Assembly (NCBI RefSeq): GCF_018139145.2
Contig: NC_059475.1
Coordinates: 13,915,437-13,979,436, forward strand
Length of the DNA stretch: 64,000 nucleotides
Direction: 5' to 3'
Source: Gymnogyps californianus
Lineage: Eukaryota > Chordata > Aves > Accipitriformes > Cathartidae
The translations under genes and the position numbers were made by a program. Below are positions 52,801-64,000 of the stretch, one piece after another (within the stretch, counting starts at the first letter, position 1; each line of letters begins with the position of its first letter). The notes beneath the pieces are model-generated. The model ran no database searches, was not told the origin of the DNA, and was given only the letters and a program-made list of their open reading frames with translations.

Positions 52801-53816
52801 GCTTCAATGATGGATATATGAAACAGATGGAAAGCAGCAACGTAGATGCAAACCTAGCTCCTCCACTGCCAAATGTCTCACTGAGTACCATCTTCCTCTA
52901 TGTACAGCTTGCGACCTTTCCAATTATTCCTATTTTGTCCTCTATGTAAAATAAGTGTCCTTCTAATACATTTTTTGATTGATATGATGAATAATACAAC
53001 ACAACTATATCTTACAGTTGAAAACACCTGCATTTGCAACTGAAAGCCTTCTGACAATCTGGGTAGAGAGCAAGACATCAAAGCAGGAGGACTCTGTTGA
53101 AAGGGATTTGGGAGAAACTAAGCAAGCAGTAAAATAAGAAACTGATGTAAGCTCTTTCCTAAATGTACAGATTAATAACTTTTAAAGGTCTAATTTTCCC
53201 ATGATGGGGGAATTAATTTCTTATAATTTAGCCCATGAAAAAAAATCAAGTAGTAAATGTATATACTGATTTGAAAAAGTGCACAGAGTATCTTTTATAG
53301 AGAGGTTTTTATCTGTATATATTCCTATTGTTCTTCTTTCTAGAGCCACTGTTGCTTCTGCACTAGTGAGCACGGTACTGTTCCGAGCTTGTGTGCTACA
53401 GGTAGAAAGGTCTGCATGTTGTGTGGCTTAGGTGGTTTCCTATACCTCAGAGCTGTTATAGTAGGCTCGGGATATGTATTAAATTAAATTCCTGTCTCAT
53501 TTGCCTTTTTAGCTGACCTGAAAGAAGGTTGATTTTAGAAAAAGTATAGTAATGAACACCGTAGATTTTATTTGTGGACCCATCCTGGTTTTATGCTGTG
53601 GTGTAACACACGTCCTAACTCACAGTTCCTAACCCATTCATAAGACATCCAAGAGGCTAATTCAATCTTTACTTTTTAGGTCTTTTAAAAGGGCAAAAGC
53701 TGACAGTTTGTTGTCTCTGGATCAGCTCAAGCATAGTGCAGAAAACACTTCTATCCAGCATTTTAAATCTTACAATAGCACAAACAGGACAGATTTGGCA
53801 TAAACGTGTAAGGATT

Positions 53817-53821
53817 CTGGG
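53817..53821. repeat. Target-site duplication, left copy (CTGGG)
   Basis: Direct 5-bp repeat matching 54406-54410, exactly flanking the solo LTR. Confidence 0.85.
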
Positions 53822-54405
53822 TGTCGTGGTTTAACCCCAGCCGGCAGCTAAACACCACGCAGCCGCTCGCTCACTGCCCCCCCACCCCTGGGATGGGGGA
53901 GAGAATCAGGAAAAAAAACTCGTGAGTTGAGATAAAGACAGTTTAATAGGACAGAAAGGAATGAAAAACAATGATAATGATAATAATAATAATATGACAA
54001 TAGCAATACTAAAAGAATTAAACTATACAAAGTAAGTGGTGCACAATGCAATTGCTCACCACTCGTTGACCGATGCCCAGTTAGTTCCCGAGCCGCGATC
54101 CCCCCTCCCAGTTAACTCCCCCCAGTTTATATACTGGGCATGATGTCATATGGTATGGAATAGCTCTTTGGCCAGTTTGGGTCAGCTGTCCTGGCGGTGT
54201 CCCCTCCCAGCTTCTTGTGCCCCTCCAGCCTTCTTGCTGGCTGGGCACGAGAAGCTGAAAAATCCTTGACTTAGTATAAACACTACTTAGCAACAACTAA
54301 AAACATCAGTGTGTTATCAACATTCTTTTCCTACTAAATCCAAAACATAGCACTGTACCAGCTACTAGGAAGAAAATTAACTCTGTCCTAGCTGAAACCA
54401 GGACA
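53822..54405 (-). mobile_element. Solo LTR of the same family upstream of TUB, with 5-bp target duplication
   Basis: 584 bp, the reverse-oriented relative of the LTR at 33621-34216. On the plus strand it begins TGTCGTGGTTTAACCCC and ends GAAACCAGGACA. It is flanked by a perfect 5-bp duplication CTGGG (53817-53821 and 54406-54410). This duplication length fits a class III/ERVL-type or similar integrase. No internal viral genes remain. Its own promoter orientation is the same as TUB, about 4.3 kb upstream of exon 1. Confidence 0.95.
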
Positions 54406-54410
54406 CTGGG
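54406..54410. repeat. Target-site duplication, right copy (CTGGG)
   Basis: Direct 5-bp repeat matching 53817-53821, exactly flanking the solo LTR. Confidence 0.85.
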
Positions 54411-54666
54411 TTTTCCTTTATTGGCTTGGACATTTCTAATTTTAAGCTCCAAATGACGAGGAATAGAGATGTGTTTGTGCTGGCATAACTACAGAAGTGA
54501 TTGTGTTTAGATTTTTCCATGCCAATATATCTAAAATCAAGCTATCGTATTTGAAGTAAAACCATGCCAAATAAAACTTATCTGCATTCATTACAAAGCT
54601 AGAGTTCCTAACAAAGTTCATGAACTTTTCTGTATAAAGCTCAGATCAGTTGTGAGCGTATCTAGG

Positions 54667-54690
54667 ATATTTTGTTTGTTTGTTTGTTTG
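54667..54690. repeat. TTTG tetranucleotide run
   Basis: About five units of TTTG in upstream intergenic DNA. Confidence 0.8.
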
Positions 54691-56445
54691 AAAATCAAAC
54701 TGTGCAACTAACCAGGACCAGATGCAAAAGCTGAGGTTTTGTATAATGAGCTGAAATTCAGCAAGTTCAGTGGATTTCTTCCCAAGCAGTGAGTTCTGGA
54801 ATGTGTTGAAACACATTCAGAATAAACTCCAGGGATGATAGTAAGGGCGTTAAAACTTTCACAAATCAAAAAGAAGAAAATGCTCACGAAAAGCGAATAA
54901 AATCAAAGCCCTGAATGGTAATTTTAGCCGTAAACACTTCAGTAATACCAAAGACATGATAGAGATAATTCTGCTCATTGTGTGCTTTGGATGAGGCTTA
55001 TACCAAGTTCACTGTCCTTGTGCCTTAAACAGAAAGAAGCCCAGGTTAAATCTTGTTTCCCTAGTAAGAAAAAAAGGCATTATTTTTGATATCGCAATTT
55101 CAACTATAACAAGAAAATTTCGTGGTAAAGGTGAACGATTTGGAGATGAAACTCTGGGAAGGAAACAAACTGGTATATGAAGGATTTATTGCAGCCTTTG
55201 CATGGTTGATCCTCTCCATCTCTCCATGAAAGCTCACTTTTCCTTACTGTGCTTCATCTATTCTCATTCCAATAAGTACATTTCTGTTTCTTTATTGTGA
55301 GGCTGTGAAGCATAAATACTGATCAGTAACACACTGAAATAAAATCTATTCTGCAATAACAGAATAGAGTTCCCTTGCCACCCAGAGTGATTTTTCACTT
55401 TAGTCACTTCAGTCTGAACTTGCCTAGCTCCACTGAGAGCTAGGTCTAATGTCAGTTATTTTACAATTAATATCAAGCTGACACCTACATCTAAATATTC
55501 GTATAAAATAAGTAAGTATGAGAAAATGTTAACTTTTGAGGAGTGAAGGTTTTTAAGCTCACTTTGCCAGCACTAGAAATCAAACCTTGTACACCACTGT
55601 CCTGGTGTTTGCCACTGGTGACCTGCTTTCAACACCTGCTAAATAAGTTTTTAGTTCAGTCTGGTAGCAGATCCTGTAACAACACTTAGCATCTCTCTCA
55701 AAATCTTGCACTGGATATATCCAGTGCTCTGATTCTCCACTGTAAGTAATAAACCCTGTTACTAAGGTGAAAACAGTCTCTTGCACAGAGACAGACTAAT
55801 TTACATGACTGCTGTACATAAAGTCACTGAAACTTGAGTAAGAAACTAGTATGATCATAATTAGAGCTCCTGTCATCTTTGGAGCTGCTGTCCCATTGGA
55901 CACTCATCTAAATCCAGTGGGACCGCTAGAAGTGGATTCTGCTATATATTCCCTTCAGACTCCCCTTTTTACTGCCCTCTAACATTATTCCAACATCCTG
56001 ATACCTAGAATGATTGTTCATGAAGGATGAATTTTCCTATGATAGTGCTTAAATACAAAATTGGATAATCCTATCCCATTTCAGCATACTGTTTCACATA
56101 GGTTTTGCTTTTAAAAGTTTCTTTTCCCTTTGAAGGTTATTATTAAGCCAAATTTTACACAGTAATTTTGCTCTCATCTCTTGCACTGATGCTTTTTCAA
56201 CTTTTCTGAACCATTCACACTATTTACATGTCACTCAAGGCAGTTAGAATACCAAATCAAAAAGACCTATTTTCAAAAAGACTCCCCTGCCCAAAGTACA
56301 TCTCTCTCTCCTATAAGACAGGTCTAAATTCACAGCAAACCAAATGCCAGTTTACTGCCCATGAAAATTATAGGTAACTTTTTGTTTGTTTTCCCCTTCT
56401 AAAAATCAAGGGTACTCTTCAGTTCTGACTCCTCTTTTTTTTCAC

Positions 56446-56720
56446 GGAATCACAGGATGGATGGCAATGGAAGGCATCTCTGGAGATCATCTTGTCCAAC
56501 GCCTCTGCCTAGAGCCACACCAACTACAGCAGGTTTCTCAGAGCTGTGTTCAGGCAAGTTTTGATTATCTCAAAGAATGGAGACTCTGCAACTTCTCTGG
56601 GCAGCCCATGCTGCTGTTTGACCAGCCTCACAGTCAAAAGGTGTTGTCTTATGGCTAAATGGAATTTCCTGTATTTCAATTTGTGCCTGTTACTCATTTT
56701 GTTCCTCGGAGCTAAGATGC
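56446..56720 (-). mobile_element. CR1 LINE 3' fragment, old
   Basis: Minus-strand CR1 remnant upstream of TUB. The plus strand begins GGAATCACAGGATGGATGG and continues through CTCTGGAGATCATCTTGTCC, CTCTGGGCAGCCC and the region reading TTTGTGCCTGTT. It is diverged, with frame breaks. The similarity fades after about 56720, though it may extend to 56880. Confidence 0.85.
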
Positions 56721-57949
56721 ATCATTTTGCACTCAACCAGCAAGAGGGGAACATATTGCATCTCCCTTTGTCCTCATGGCAAGTCCAGAGGACCCTGAGG
56801 TGTTCTTTCAGGACAAAAGCAGGCTCTTCCAACTCAGACTGGGAGAGCCATGCTGAAATTCTCCTAAGCTGTTAGCAAACAGTAGCATGTCTTAGCCTGC
56901 TGAAAGGATAAACCCCAAACTGTTTCTTCATATTAAATAGTCTTTCCTTTGCAGCATGGTGAGTAGGCAACTGTGCTTCATACTGCAAAACCTCAGGATT
57001 AGTCTGAAGCTAAGTACATCCTTCATAACTGTTCTGTAAAAGCATGCATAGGCATTACTTCCAGTTAATGTAAATCAAAAAAATTCTATTGAAATTATAG
57101 ATCTGAAACTGCCTACCCCAGCTAAGGATATAGTTTTAAATGTTCATGCTTAGCTATTGGGGAGCTAAACAAAAAACCAAACAAAATCCTGTCTAGTCTC
57201 AGAGATGTTTCCAACTCACGGATGTTTCAAACTCAGACATGGCTTATCTGCCCTTAAAAGCCGTTAACGTCACCTGACAATGAGCCAGAAAATTGAAATG
57301 CTCCCAGCAGAACTTGTGAGTAGAACCAGAAATGCTTTGCCATAGGTGTTCGTTTGGAACATCATGATAATGACCTTCTCATTTTGTACCCTCTAGATTT
57401 CTTCTTCCATCTAACATGATTACTCAAAGAAGTCAGTTTATTTAAAAAAAAAAAAAGGAGCCACAGGTTTTGAAAGAATTAACATTCCATTACACTTTAG
57501 CACAGAGTTGCAATCAAATTAAAATGAGGTTGAGTTCACTGTACAAGGAAAAAAGATTTGAATGGTTTTGTTTGGAGTCAAAGCAGCTAGAAAAATAGGA
57601 AACTAGCTTTAGAATAGCTGAGAATTTTTATAACTAGAAAACATTCTACAGTCTTCAAAGTCTTCAGATTATATTTAAGTTTTAATAGTATCAAGGTATT
57701 ATTTTCATTTGCTTGCTTTAAAATGGTCTAGCTAGCAAAACTTTTAAAAAGGAGCAGGAATAAGTATTTAAATTATTGTTTTTCTGCTCTCTTTCCAATA
57801 GAATGGGTTAAATACCCATTGAGCTTGCAATGGAAACACCTGATTTTCCTTCAGAATTTATGCAACTTATTAGCTTGACTTACTGCAATCATCTGCACTT
57901 CTGGCCAATATATGACACTATTTGTAATATGACTGCTTTACATCATCCT

Positions 57950-58080
57950 TGTAATGCAATAAAATGCCGCATTCACATTAGAGATGATAAACTGAGGCAA
58001 GAGCTAGATTATTTAGATTGCCTACAGCTATATAGAAAGTCTCTGGATAAGCTAGGAATTGATCAGTTGATCTTCACTGA
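57950..58080 (-). mobile_element. Relic MIR-like SINE
   Basis: GATGATAAACTGAGGCAAGAG followed by TTGCCTACAGCTATATAG and GGAATTGATCAG follows the reversed MIR core in order and spacing. It explains the 103-codon ORF starting at 57830, which has no recognisable protein similarity. Confidence 0.55.
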
Positions 58081-61000
58081 AACATCCATCTACAGTGCCT
58101 ACAAATTATATTCTGGGGATCATGTGCCAAGCGCTTTCTGAGTCCTCCGTATTTGCCAGTACAAGGACAGGATGAGAGTGCATTGCTTACTCAGTGTTTC
58201 CCTGAATTACAATCTAATGCAACTGGTAATAATTTCAAATATACAGATACACTAAATTAACTTAAACAGCTGGCTGAGAATTTCTGTTTGCAAGAGCTAT
58301 TAATGTTATTGATTTCACCACACCATTTTTTCACTTTACCTCGATAGATTACTGAAGCCGTGGCCAAATATTTCAACATTAGCTAAATGTGAGACGCTAT
58401 GTTCAATAACCTGGTTCAGCCTAAAGAGACTTTTTTTTGTTATATTTTAGCATATTCTTATAAAATGTTTTAGTTTACTCTTTACCAGGTTCTCAGTGAT
58501 TTGGCTGTCAGAGTTTAACAGATACTTGCTGGGCAGCTCCCAGCTTCCACTGGAGAATGCCAGGGCAGTTTCTTTTTGACCGGTGAAGAGGTAGCTCCCC
58601 ATGTGGGCACGTGGGCACTCCCTGCCTACGGAGCCTGGGGGTCTCCATGGGCTCACCGTGCAGCCCAGTGCCCACCTCCAGCACACCTTCCCACCAACAC
58701 TTCACGCCCATGCTTGGCAGGGCTCTCCTGCGCTCGCTTGCAGAGGCCCCCCAGGCACTCCAGGTGGTCCTATCTGACTGTGCGTTTGCCAGCCCCTCTG
58801 AAAGCAACACCTGAAGGGTCTGGCACGAAGCAGGGGAGGTCCCACCACCTCAGAGGGGAGGGCACCTGCATCAGGCCAGACCCTGCTGTGCTGCAGCCCT
58901 CAGCACAACACTTTTCATTCAGAGGGGGAGAACCCAATGCTGAATTATTAACAGTTCTTCTGTGAGAACTGTATCAGCTGCATCTGGCAGACCATGAGCA
59001 CATTTTCCTCATTAACGTCATCGGTGGTTTGAGCAGAGTCCCCTCACCAGCAAGTACAAATCAAAGCAGTTTTGTTTGATATTTTTCTATTTAAAAAGTT
59101 GGAGGAACTATTGTTTGCAAAATGTATTTCCTGGCAGCCAGACAGGAAGATAAGCTTTTAAAATTTCCCTTCTAGACATAAAATGATAAGTATTTAAGCA
59201 CCAATTAATTACTAAGCAAAACATATACCTTCAAAGAGCACTGTAAAGAAAACACAAAGGATGCATTAAAATAAGACTTCCACTTTAAAAAATTAAATTA
59301 TTCAAAGAGACTTTTCTTGCATGGCAGAAGATAGGGTAAAGCAATATTTCTTATGTAATTTTGAGATAAGAATTAAAAACAAAGGAAAAAAAAAATAGTT
59401 TACATCTCTGTAGTAAATATTGTATAAAAATTACATGGATACAAAATTCTCTGAGCCTGTGCAGATTTTCATACGGGAGATGACTGTATGAAATCTATCT
59501 TCTTTTTCTTCATTTTGCTTTACATAAACCAATCTTCTTTTTTGGCCTCTCAGACCCTTTTGAGACAACATCTACTTTCTCATAAATTACTGTAGGTAGA
59601 TATATCTGGATGTTCTTCTCTCTAATATCCAACTCAGGAATTGTTACTTTGACTCCTAGGGATTTCTTCACACCTCCTTATCAATGACAGTTCCATGCTG
59701 TTCTTCTAAGCCAAATCCTGCTGCACCTTCCTTGTATTGATACCACATTTTCCCCTCTATCCTTCCAGTTGCATGGTCAGCTGGGTTCACATGCCTGGTT
59801 CATTCACGTGCCAAACACAGTTATTCAGGTCTGGATCATAACATTGGTAATACGATTGTAACCACGTCCTTCAACCCCCCTTCAGGAGCAGCAAGTTATA
59901 AAGACAAACTGACTGAGAGCAGAGAGAATTCCAGGTTCACACAAAATGTATTATTTATGACTAAATCAAAAGGAGACTGTGAGATCAACGCAACATTCCT
60001 TCAGTGAATCTGCAGATACAGTGCATGCTATGGAGAATGTGAAACCAGGCAGATCATCTGAATTGGTAAAAGATATGATGCATTCACTTAAAAAAAAAAA
60101 ATTTTTGTGGAAGCTTAGTCACAGGCCTGGATTTAGTGAGAGGTCTGGGGAGAGGAAAAAAGTAAAGGGCATGAGACAACTCAGGACATCAGAGTCTGTT
60201 ACTGCCTTGCTGCTGGTACCACCCATCATTCCCATTCCTTCATGAATGGGCAGGAATGATGTGGCAGTGTCTCAGTTTACCTTTCTTCCTTTCACAGCTC
60301 TGTCTCCTTTTCTTGAATTTAAAGAATCTATTAAGATTCTTCAGGAAAGATCAAGGTTCAGGTCTTCAGGAAGGGATTTTTACTGTCTCTGCAGTATTGC
60401 CCCACCTGCCTCTGGACAGCACAGTTAATCTCTGAGGGTCAGCACATTTTGACTGGAAGATAAGCAAGAAGGAAACCTGAGACAGCGAAGAAGTAGAAAA
60501 GAGCTGAGGGGAAGAGGGTATTACAAAATGGGAGTGGAGATTAAAAAAAAAAATACCAGATTTTCTGCATTTACTAAAAGTCTTCCAAAACCACTGATGG
60601 CCCTTTTCCCAGAGAATACTAGTATGTTCAGATATGTTCTATATATGTATAATATACATACATGTTGTACCTCTAGCAGCCATAAATGAAGCAATTGTGC
60701 ATGCTGGATATTTGGCACAGACTTTTTGCTGCTATACCTGCTGTGTGACTCTGCTCCCTCTCATGGAGCCCTAACCGTAACAATGCCCTTGAGAATCCAC
60801 TCTGCAAAAAGCACTGCCTCTTCCTCAGGAACTGCTGAGCAGTTTCCTCATTCTGACATTTGCTATTTATTGATCCTCCTCTACACTGTCTTCCCTTACA
60901 TTAGGAAGGTGGTAATGTAACAGCCCATTTACAACCAGTGCTGTATTGTACTGTAGTATGAGAGATGTGTTGAGACACACTGACTCAAAGACCTAGAGAA

Positions 61001-62934
61001 ATTCCGTTCTGTGCCTCTCAGCATGTTTTCCAATTTGACTCTCAAGCAGACCCAGTTAACAATAGGACCCTTCCTTTATACAGAAATGTCAAAGCAAAAC
61101 CAAGACTCAGTGAAGGAAATTAAGTCAAGGAGAAACAGAAAAAACACAGCCAATCCAGAAAACATTGAAAAAGTTCACTAAGGGGTAATAGGCAAATTCA
61201 TGTGGAAAAGGAGAGAACAAGACAGAGGGGAAAAAATATATTAAAAATAAACCCAGAGAACAGGAGACTCAGGTCTAGAAGACAGAGTTGGATTTAATAG
61301 ACTAAATAGTCAGAGAAACTACACACAAAAGGTCCATATATCAGCAGGCTGGGGAAAAAAAAAAAAAACAACCAACCCTGTAACAATGAGAAGCCTCCAA
61401 AAATACCGCATATTGTAATAGGATATTGGAGTAAGTCGGTCAATTAGAATGAGTCACAGATGAAATACGCAAAGGTATGCAGCACCTGAAGTGGTACAGA
61501 AGCAGATGGTGGGTATTGATACTTCTTTTCTATTTCCCAACTTCTTACCACTTGATGGCAATGAATTTTGTTGCACAAAACATGCCAGCGATACAGTAAA
61601 TGAGCAACACTTGAAAGGAAACATACTGCATATTTTTCTGAATGGCAGATGTTACTTCAAATCGTCTTTTAAAAACAGATCGGTCTGTAGAAAAATATAT
61701 TGTGATGGTAAGTTCTACTGAAAGTACCCAGCCTCGCAGAGCGCTGTTCTTGGAGATTATGTGTTTCCCTGCTGTTTGCCCTAGCTGTCAAATACTAGTT
61801 GAAGAGTTCTTATTTTTTCCTTTACTACTCACTCTTTGTGCAGATACTTCAACAGACCTAAATGTATTCTTACATTGAGAGAAGATATTGTAGGGCAGTC
61901 TGTGGCTCAGATGCAAATTATGTTCTGGAAGGAAATAATTGGCAATAGATAGACATTTCCATAAGTCCATCGGAATTGGTGGAAGTATTTATGCACATTT
62001 ATTCTATGGTCAGCCTAATATGATCAAGGTAGGGATTCTGAGAGGAGTAAAACACAATTATACTAGCCAGCCTCAAGATGTATTATACCATGCTCTCCTA
62101 ATGTCAATAAGTGCCAGCTTTCCTTGATATAATTTTTAATTATTTGCAATGAAATCTAACTCTGATATCTAGAGAAAATTGTTCATTAATTCAAATATTT
62201 GCAAGAATCAGTGAATATAATTTCCTTTAAAATGAAACCTTTGACTTAACTGTAAATCAGAAAAGAATACTGGAAAATTTTTAGGCTTTCATGTTGGCAT
62301 CCTGCTTAACAAAACTTCACTGTCCACCGGAGAGACTTTAGGGTGGCAGTAAAACAGAGAGTGCCTCTGTGCATATTGACCCTACCCTGAAATAAGTCTA
62401 CTTTCCTCCTTCAGTATAGCGGTCGTAAAAAATATCAACTAGTATGAGTAGTCCTGCCTGCTTACATGACAGGCACACATTGACCAAACATAAAATGGAG
62501 ACTCTTTTAACACCTACCAATCAATGATTTGTGTCACTGCATATAAATGATTTTAATTCCCCACTGACATGAAATGAATTCTAAGCAGGTACAAAGGGAG
62601 ATGCACCTCTGTCCCAATTACAATCTCAAGAGCAGAGTTGATTAAATGTATTTATCTTGAAAAATGTCAGGTTTTCAGCATCACAAATTTATTTCCAGAG
62701 ATGCTCGAGTTACGTTACCTATCTTGTGATCAGCTGCATCCCTGAAGCAATCTATCACCCCTTTATTTAAAAGAAAATATTCATGAACAAAGGTAGTGTT
62801 ATGAACACCTGTAGCCCCTGAAGAACAAGAGAACTCCGGGCATCAAAGCAAAGCATCAAAAGAGGCAGCAAACTAGGAAACTGCAATTTAACAAGAGCAC
62901 ATGAAATTGAATTTCAACTGGATGAGATTCTCAG

Positions 62935-63045
62935 TCCAGGGCCTCATTACCTGATTTTGAACAAGTCACTTCACCCTTAGGTCTCTCTTTCCTTATGCGA
63001 TGTTTACAGTGTAAACATGCAAGGCAGTCAGTGTGATGCAGGACA
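62935..63045 (+). mobile_element. Short MIR-like relic
   Basis: TTTTGAACAAGTCACTTCAC followed by CTTAGGTCTCTCTTTCCTTA matches the part of MIR that reads GGGCAAGTCACTTAACCTCT. The similarity is lost on both sides. Confidence 0.5.
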
Positions 63046-64000
63046 GTAATGTATTTGTCTGTCCTAGCAGTGCCATTATCTGGATGAGGAGCTCTGCCAA
63101 AATAACCAAAAGCAAACATGGAAAAAAAATCTAAATCAGTTTACACTAAGCTGAACTTGTAAACCATCATAATTTAAGTAAGTTAAAATCTGTAGGGTTT
63201 TTAAGAAGGCCAGGTCAATGAAGTGCCTACTGAGTGCTCAGTCTTGAGGTACTAAACATACTGTTCGCCATCACAGGAACATTTCCCACTTAACCAGCCA
63301 GTCCTCATGGGCATGAGGAATTTCTCTCACTGCCTCATAATAAGCATCTTCAGCAGAGAAGTTTAAGAAAACAGCACAGAGGTCTAATCCAAAGTTTTAT
63401 GCCCAAAATGAGAGTCAGTTAAATCAACTTAAAACAGACTGTGCACTCTGAGGTGGAAGAATGAAACTCACTTCATTAAACCAAAGGGAATGCAGTGGTT
63501 TTAATCATATCCCCAAAGAACAGCCAGGCTGCTGACTGTTACGTAGTTTACCAGCACTGAAAACACCAGAGTTCAGAGGTTATTCCGGAACACATCCAGT
63601 TGGAAGTGGCAACTTCTGTTAAGAAGCCTTGCAAAATTCCAGCAGCAGCTGCTGAGCATGTTGGACTGAAGACAAGCTAGGGTTCAGACTCCTTCCATAC
63701 TTCATTTCAGTGACATACATACTGAAAATTCCTCCAGGCAAAAGATTAATGCATGCAATCCTCCATAGCAGTGCTTATAAATTACAGGTTATGTGCATCA
63801 AAATAATGCAGAAAACAAAGATGGAGATATAACTTCTACAGAGTTGAAAATCTATTTTACTGACAACACTTCTGATAATTTATAACTTTGCTAACTCGTC
63901 TTAGAAGAACAATCCCCTCCTGTGCCATTATATAAAGGCACATGGAAGCTATATGGCTCCCCAATTCCTCACATTTCTCCAGAAGAAAGATTGTACTTTA

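Larger units (their letters stand above)
50111..64000. other. Intergenic DNA upstream of TUB
   Basis: About 13.9 kb beyond the CpG island. It contains the solo LTR, one old CR1, two MIR-like relics and a GC-richer patch at 58560-58900. I found no peptide with splice sites or known domain, and no second CpG island. In mammals the neighbour upstream of TUB is EIF3F; no part of it was recognised here. A distal TUB first exon could be present but is not identifiable by eye. Confidence 0.7.

Noticed and set aside
54799..54818. Small inverted repeat GAATGTGTT-GA-AACACATTC
   Set aside because: A 9-bp stem with a 2-nt loop is near chance expectation and has no context.
1..64000. CRISPR arrays, tRNA/rRNA genes, bacterial operons, intact retroviral genes
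   Set aside because: None is supported. Repeats are eukaryotic, the LTRs are solo, and no internal viral coding region is present.

Overview
This is vertebrate nuclear DNA, almost certainly from a bird. Three things support that: several CR1 LINE fragments whose 3' ends carry the CR1 ATTCTATG-type tail, two solo LTRs of a type familiar from neoavian genomes, and an AT-rich background broken by one strong CpG island. The exact species cannot be told from the sequence.

Only one gene can be supported: the 5' part of TUB (tubby bipartite transcription factor), on the minus strand. Four coding exons were found, with consensus splice sites and compatible phases. They are exon 1 (49466-49503, with the ATG), exon 2 (17589-17640), exon 3 (16002-16164) and exon 4 (3764-3898). 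Spliced together they give about 129 N-terminal residues, starting MTSRHQADWIPYS and continuing into the conserved helix and basic patch that precede the tubby domain. The phosphoinositide-binding tubby domain lies beyond the left edge. Intron 1 is about 31.8 kb, intron 2 1.4 kb, intron 3 12.1 kb, and intron 4 runs off the window.

Layout. 1-3763: start of intron 4. 3764-17640: exons 4, 3 and 2 with introns 3 and 2; intron 3 holds a GC-rich insertion of unknown family at 9667-10128. 17641-49465: intron 1, with three CR1 copies, a solo LTR, a long polypurine minisatellite, old amniote SINE/LINE relics and a structured hairpin. 48500-50110: CpG island containing exon 1 and the likely TUB promoter. 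It has GC boxes, a GCC run, a four-copy GGGGCC run, an X-box/CCAAT/YY1-like cluster and an upstream ORF that overlaps the TUB start codon. 50111-64000: upstream intergenic DNA with one solo LTR in TUB orientation, one old CR1 and MIR-like relics, and no exon I could recognise.

The other open reading frames are short and scattered, lie in repeats, or are products of CpG-rich or purine-rich composition. I see no protein-coding gene besides TUB, no tRNA or rRNA, no CRISPR array and no bacterial-type operon.
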